Of a stretch of 9,506 bases of DNA, positions 6,633 to 9,506 are shown piece by piece. The DNA comes from Desulfuromonadales bacterium (GTDB lineage Bacteria; Desulfobacterota; Desulfuromonadia; Geobacterales; Pseudopelobacteraceae): NCBI GenBank assembly GCA_015688915.1, contig JAATGX010000159.1, forward strand, positions 1 to 9,506, written 5' to 3'. A program made the translations under genes and the position numbers. Position 1 is the stretch's first letter. Each line of letters starts with the position of its first letter. The notes beneath the pieces were generated by a model. It had not been told where the DNA came from, did not search any database, and was given only the letters and a program-made list of their open reading frames with translations.

Positions 6633-6903
6633 GGAATACGATTTCAGCAAGGCAAAACGGGCAAAGGATGTGCCACACCTCGCCCGGCTACAAGCCGAAA
6701 ACGGGGAAAGTGGGGCTGGCAAAACCCGTATCACCACGTATCTCGACAATGACGTGGTGGAGTGGTTGAAGGCCCGCGGAGAAGAAGAGCACAAGGGATA
6801 CCAAACTGTGCTCAACGAACTTCTGCGACGGCAGCTTGCACCGGCGCCGCCCATTGAAGAGGTGTTGCGGAGGGTCATACGGGAAGAACTGAAGGCCGCC
6901 TGA
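6625..6903 (+). CDS. brnA: BrnA-family antitoxin
   Basis: Antitoxin and autorepressor partner of BrnT. The 92-residue product begins MRKEYDFSKAKRAK, typical for BrnA, and carries a ribbon-helix-helix-like segment KTRITTYLDNDVVEWLKARG at 33-52 followed by GYQTVLNELLRRQL (58-71). The ATG at 6625 overlaps the brnT stop as ATGCGTAA, and AGAGG at 6611-6615 lies 9 nt upstream, so it can be translated on its own. The same frame is open leftwards into the first part of brnT because of the frameshift, so a longer conceptual protein starting at 6355 or 6370 would be an artefact or a fusion product. A terminator follows. Confidence 0.88.
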   Translation: MRKEYDFSKAKRAKDVPHLARLQAENGESGAGKTRITTYLDNDVVEWLKARGEEEHKGYQTVLNELLRRQLAPAPPIEEVLRRVIREELKAA

Positions 6904-6946
6904 CCCCCCTGATGCCCTCTCCCCGTGGCCTCCCCACGCCTGCCAG

Positions 6947-6973
6947 AGGCCACCTCATCGGTGGCCTTTTTTT
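6947..6973 (+). terminator. Rho-independent terminator after brnA
   Basis: AGGCCACC (6947-6954) pairs perfectly with GGTGGCCT (6960-6967) around a 5-nt TCATC loop, followed directly by a run of seven T. It starts 43 nt past the brnA stop. Confidence 0.92.
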
Positions 6974-7112
6974 GCTCCATTAGATTAAAATAAAAGTTTA
7001 TTGTGTTGGCTAACCCCTCTTGATTTGATGGTTTTTATGGCTGAAAACCTTACACGGGCACTTTGTTCGATGTCATTACCCTCGATGAGAGGGGCAAGCC
7101 ATACAATAATTT
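6974..7112. other. AT-rich intergenic region before xre-res
   Basis: No gene is supported. Composition is clearly more AT-rich than the flanks. A 32-codon open stretch (7045-7143, plus strand, no start codon at its head) translates to a peptide containing GTLFDVITLDERGKPYNNF, which looks protein-like and might be a gene remnant, but I cannot assign it to a family. CCCCTCT (7014-7020) and AGAGGGG (7088-7094) form a loose inverted repeat. Confidence 0.35.
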
Positions 7113-7166
7113 CATGTTTACTTATATGCACTATTATGTATAAATATAGTCAAACATGTTTACTTA
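7113..7166 (+). promoter_or_regulatory. xre-res promoter with two direct-repeat operators
   Basis: CATGTTTACTTA occurs at 7113-7124 and again, identically, at 7155-7166. The start-to-start distance is 42 bp, about four helical turns, so both copies face the same side of the DNA. The second copy sits in the palindrome AAACATGTTT (7152-7161). A plausible sigma-70 promoter lies between: TTTACT (7117-7122), a 16-bp spacer and TATAAA (7139-7144). The first repeat overlaps the -35 and the second covers the expected start site. This arrangement fits autorepression by the downstream Xre-type antitoxin. Confidence 0.65.
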
Positions 7167-7182
7167 GAAAGGAGGCTTCGAC

Positions 7183-7608
7183 ATGTCCGCTTACGCACAA
7201 TTCGCTTTCCCGCAGCTACCCGGCATGATCCCCGAGCCCGGCAAGGCCGAGGCCGAAGGGCTGACAAAATTGATTACCAACCTCTTCGACAAGTGGAATC
7301 TGACCGGTGAGGAACAGCTTGACCTTTTGGGATTGAGCGCCAACAGCCGCTCTTTGCTTTCAGCATATCGCAAGGGAGGTAAAAGCATTCCCAGCAGCCG
7401 CGACACCATGGAGCGCGTTGCTTGGTTGCTTACCATCCACAAGGCGCTCCGGCTCCTCTACCCACGCAATCCGGAAATCCGTTACACCTGGGTCAAGCGG
7501 CGCAATCAGGCGCTCAACAACCTGACGCCGATGGAGATCATGCGGCAGGGCGGAATCCTGGGCTTAACGCTCATCTCCCGCCACCTCGACCACCAGCGGG
7601 GCATATAA
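7183..7608 (+). CDS. Xre/MbcA/ParS-type antitoxin
   Basis: Antitoxin of the Xre-RES type II toxin-antitoxin family. The 141-residue product has an N-terminal helix-turn-helix region (about 25-95; EGLTKLITNLFDKWNLTGEE, then LLGLSANSRSLLSAYRKG) that would bind the operator and, in known systems, make dimer contacts. The C-terminal DUF2384-like toxin-binding segment runs from about 95 to 141, with NQALNNLTPMEIMRQGG. The family is known to insert its C-terminus into the RES active site. AAAGGAGG (7168-7175) lies 7 nt before the ATG, a strong ribosome site that would favour antitoxin over toxin. The RES gene starts 3 nt after its stop. Confidence 0.9.
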   Translation: MSAYAQFAFPQLPGMIPEPGKAEAEGLTKLITNLFDKWNLTGEEQLDLLGLSANSRSLLSAYRKGGKSIPSSRDTMERVAWLLTIHKALRLLYPRNPEIRYTWVKRRNQALNNLTPMEIMRQGGILGLTLISRHLDHQRGI

Positions 7609-7611
7609 ACG

Positions 7612-8295
7612 ATGGATCGCCTGTTTTCCGCGTCTCGGGATTTCAGGGACGATTTTCACCGGAATATTGTCTCCCTGCGGGAATCGGAAGACCTGTTTGA
7701 CGATATCAACGGCGGAGATCCGGCGCTTTCATCATTGGCACAGAAAATGGATATGGACATCAAGGCCAACATCCCGGCCGGCACCATACAGCGCGGTTTC
7801 TTCTACTCGGCCCCACTCCAGTATCCATTCATGCAAATCACCGCTTCCCGATACAGTGACGGCACGTTCGGTGTGTTGTACGGCAACCTTGACCTGGAGA
7901 CAACCGTTTACGAAACCGTGCACCACATGATCCGCTATGCTCTCGGGATTGAGGGCATGGCCGGCGAGATCATCAGGGAACGGGCGGTCTACCTGATCCA
8001 CTGCAACGCCATCCTGCTTGACCTCACCACCAAGGGTGCCGAATACCCGGAACTGCTCTCCGATGACTACACCTTTACCCACCAAATCGGAAAAAGGGTC
8101 AGCAGCGAGGGGCACCCCGGATTGCTGGCCCCTTCGGTACGGAAGCCCGGCGGCATCAACACGGTGGTGTTCAGCCCGGATGTTCTCAGCAACGCCCGGA
8201 TAAACTGCTATCTGCTCTACCGCATGAACATGCCAAGGCGCGTTGTAAGTGTTGAACGGGAAGAAGGTATTACGTGGTTTGAGATCAGCTTTTAG
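7612..8295 (+). CDS. RES-domain toxin (NAD+-depleting family)
   Basis: Toxin partner of the Xre antitoxin just upstream. Characterised RES toxins, such as MbcT of Mycobacterium tuberculosis and the Pseudomonas putida protein, lower cellular NAD+ by phosphorolysis or hydrolysis. The 227-residue product shows the core residues that name the domain: R80-Y81 in TASRYSDGTFGVLYGN, Y90, E101 in TVYETVHH and S175 in LLAPSVR. The C-terminal FSPDVLSNARI strand region is also present. The reading frame is intact, so the locus looks functional. Only a weak GCGGGG precedes the ATG, so translation may be coupled to the antitoxin. The N-terminal 70 residues before the core are less conserved. Confidence 0.88.
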   Translation: MDRLFSASRDFRDDFHRNIVSLRESEDLFDDINGGDPALSSLAQKMDMDIKANIPAGTIQRGFFYSAPLQYPFMQITASRYSDGTFGVLYGNLDLETTVYETVHHMIRYALGIEGMAGEIIRERAVYLIHCNAILLDLTTKGAEYPELLSDDYTFTHQIGKRVSSEGHPGLLAPSVRKPGGINTVVFSPDVLSNARINCYLLYRMNMPRRVVSVEREEGITWFEISF

Positions 8296-8344
8296 TCAGT
8301 AACCGCCCGGATGCCGGCAATCCTTTCGGCAGAGCAAGCGGTGT

Positions 8345-8387
8345 CTGTCAATCAGTTAATTTTATCCAGGCTGCAACTGAATGACAG
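8345..8387. terminator. Inverted repeat between convergent res and FUSC genes
   Basis: CTGTCAATCAGTT (8345-8357) and AACTGAATGACAG (8375-8387) are complementary at 12 of 13 positions, with a 17-nt loop. It lies 49 nt past the res stop and 54 nt past the FUSC stop, a natural place for a shared terminator. It lacks a following T-run, so a different role, such as an old insertion or structured RNA end, is possible. Confidence 0.45.
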
Positions 8388-8441
8388 TGTAGTCCATCGG
8401 CTCATTTCTTCTCGAACGATCGGACCCTTAATAAAAAGGAG

Positions 8442-8945
8442 TCACTCGGCAGGATCATCAGGATCAGCTTTTTCGGACTCTGGAAATCGTCTGTGAATTA
8501 CCAAAGTGATTATAAGCCCGATCAGACACCCGGCGACAACAGCCTCCACACGCTCTAACGGTTTATCCCACACGTGGGCATCGGTATCCGGTACCAACAT
8601 GACTATTGTTACCGCTGCAAGAGCCGAACGGCTGGCTGCCATTAACTTAAACAGATAACAAGCCAGGATTGCAAGACAATAGGCCAAAGATATGGTGACC
8701 ATATGCGGCAATACACCAAGGAGAAGGCACAATAAGATAGAGACGCTCCCGACCAGATTGGCTTCAATGCGCGCTATGGCAAGCGGCAAAGCCTCTTTGT
8801 CGTTGGGTGACAGCACCAATATTGCAGAAATCAGACACCAAATTGTTTCGGAGTAGTGAAGGAGATCCGAAAAATAAAAGATCAAGCCTGCCGCGACGAC
8901 GCACTTGGTCATATAAAGCAGTAGATTTTTGTGGGTTTCACTCAT
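8442..8945 (-). CDS. Short FUSC-family membrane protein
   Basis: Inner-membrane protein resembling the membrane half of the fusaric-acid-resistance/aromatic-acid exporter (FUSC) family. The 167-residue product is mostly hydrophobic, with about five to six predicted helices. It has the family pattern: a Pro-containing segment after helix 2 (LVLSPNDKEALPLAIARIEANLVG, quoted in two parts: LVLSPNDKEALP and LAIARIEANLVG), then SRSALAAVTIVMLVP, a W, an R-V-E pair (LERVEAVVAGCLIGLII) and a basic end. Full-length exporters are about 350-700 residues, so this is a single-module version. No partner gene is visible, and the substrate is unknown. The gene faces the TA loci and has no strong Shine-Dalgarno. 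Confidence 0.7.
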   Translation of the reverse strand: MSETHKNLLLYMTKCVVAAGLIFYFSDLLHYSETIWCLISAILVLSPNDKEALPLAIARIEANLVGSVSILLCLLLGVLPHMVTISLAYCLAILACYLFKLMAASRSALAAVTIVMLVPDTDAHVWDKPLERVEAVVAGCLIGLIITLVIHRRFPESEKADPDDPAE

Positions 8946-9358
8946 GGCTGGGTCAATGTAAGCCGTCCAGTTTCGATGGGGTGGAGTTGGCCACCGAGTG
9001 CAGCCGAGCGGCCGACAATCTCACGGCCAAGTCTTCAAGTTCCGGCGCCGCTGTTGGGAACATCGGTTTCATACGCTAACTACCTGACTTCATTTAGCAT
9101 AGATTGTTATCATATGGCAAGTGGTTGTGCTCTATCGCATCAATGAACGCCAATTCCAAGATCGGTCCGTCATCGCCCGCCCGTGCTCATACAATGGAAA
9201 TAAGGGGTTATGGCTTTTGCTGTAGCCCCTTTCACTTTGGATGGGTACAATCCAGGCATATTCATGGCCGCAGGGTGTACAAATTGCGAGACGTTTGATA
9301 GTATCTCTTTCGCCCGAGAAAAACAGCACGACGTACCCATGCCGTTCCAGGGAAGCCC
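8946..9358. other. Intergenic region with flanking repeat
   Basis: No gene is supported in these 413 bases. An 86-codon minus-strand reading frame crosses the hairpin repeat and has no recognisable family features, so I leave it out. A weak promoter for the FUSC gene is possible on the minus strand near 9092-9120 (TTGCCA, 17 bp, CTAAAT). The only clear element is the repeat hairpin at 9202-9239. Confidence 0.5.
9202..9239. repeat. Second copy of the tRNA-Ala terminator sequence
   Basis: 9204-9239 matches 6254-9289 minus 3000, that is 6254-6289, at 34 of 36 positions. The match includes the hairpin (GGGGTTATGGC, TTTT loop, and GTAGCCCC) and the non-palindromic TTC-N-CTTTG tail. It lies in the same orientation, about 2.95 kb from the first copy, and no tRNA precedes it. 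It can act as a terminator hairpin, but here it has no gene to terminate on the plus strand, since the FUSC gene runs away from it. This makes it look like a duplicated tRNA-flank sequence marking the edge of an inserted block. Confidence 0.75.
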
Positions 9359-9506
9359 ATGTCCGCCAGCCGCACCGCACTGATCTATTCACCCCTGTTC
9401 GGCCGTTTCAGCTATGGGGACGATCATCCCCTCAAGCTCCAGCGTTATCGCCTGGTGCGCGAGCTGATGGAGGCCTATGGCCTGTTGGCGCTGCCCGATA
9501 TGGAGA
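9359..9506 (+). CDS. Histone deacetylase/AcuC-family protein, 5' part
   Basis: The first 49 residues of a zinc-dependent deacetylase of the HDAC/AcuC/acetylpolyamine amidohydrolase family; the gene runs off the right edge. The N-terminus follows the family pattern: ALIYSPLFGRFSYGDDHPLK, then a R..L..ELMEAYGLL helix. The HP pair after YG is characteristic of this family. The catalytic His and Asp residues lie beyond the window. Bacterial relatives deacetylate acetyl-CoA synthetase or acetylpolyamines; which applies here cannot be told. The ATG at 9359 has AGGGAAG (9350-9355 region) just upstream. An overlapping ATG at 9339 is out of frame. Confidence 0.82.
   Translation, partial: MSASRTALIYSPLFGRFSYGDDHPLKLQRYRLVRELMEAYGLLALPDME

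Noticed and set aside
6355..6903. A single 182-residue protein joining BrnT-like and BrnA-like parts
   Set aside because: The BrnT C-terminus is present in the next frame and brnA has its own start and ribosome site in the usual overlap with the brnT stop, so the fusion is best explained by a frameshift rather than a designed fusion gene.
7014..7094. Loose inverted repeat CCCCTCT / AGAGGGG
   Set aside because: Only 7 bp with a 67-nt gap; likely chance, with no target duplication or transposase.
9132..9392. 86-codon minus-strand reading frame
   Set aside because: It crosses the repeat hairpin, overlaps the HDAC start, and its translation is rich in W, R and S with no family pattern.
1..9506. 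CRISPR array, phage genes or integrase
   Set aside because: No regularly spaced repeats and no recombinase, transposase or phage structural gene could be seen on either strand.

Overview
The window looks like a chromosomal segment of a GC-rich deltaproteobacterium of the Geobacter/Pelobacter (Desulfuromonadales) type. This rests on the combination of a minimal TatA/TatC pair, an A-type flavoprotein, a short DksA, a soluble GAF histidine kinase and the codon usage. The genus assignment is an inference; no marker here fixes the species.

Left part (1-6241) is ordinary core genome. tatA and tatC run rightward and end at a very long hairpin terminator (1261-1306). A 75-bp palindromic REP/MITE-like element (1332-1406) sits between them and the convergent fprA (flavodiiron protein, minus strand). 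A divergent intergenic region follows, with a near-consensus sigma-70 promoter (2805-2833) for radA. radA, dksA and a GAF-domain histidine kinase then run in the same direction with short gaps. This arm ends at a tRNA-Ala(CGC) gene with its own terminator.

Middle part (about 6250-9240) looks like an accessory block inserted between tRNA-Ala and a histone-deacetylase/AcuC-like gene. It holds two toxin-antitoxin loci in tandem. The first is brnTA, in which brnT is frameshifted so that its first part reads into brnA. The second is an intact Xre/MbcA-type antitoxin with a RES-domain toxin. A half-length FUSC membrane protein lies on the minus strand. Each TA locus has its own candidate operator: an 8-bp inverted repeat before brnT, and two 12-bp direct repeats exactly 42 bp apart before xre. 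A 36-bp sequence covering the tRNA terminator hairpin recurs (34/36) at the far edge, so the block is bracketed by direct repeats. No integrase is visible in the window.

Right edge (9359-9506) is the 5' end of an AcuC/HDAC-family deacetylase that runs off the window.

I did not find a clearly new multi-gene system. The items most worth a second look are the bracketed TA block, the brnT frameshift, the xre-res operator geometry, the Cys-clustered GAF kinase and the atypical TatC.
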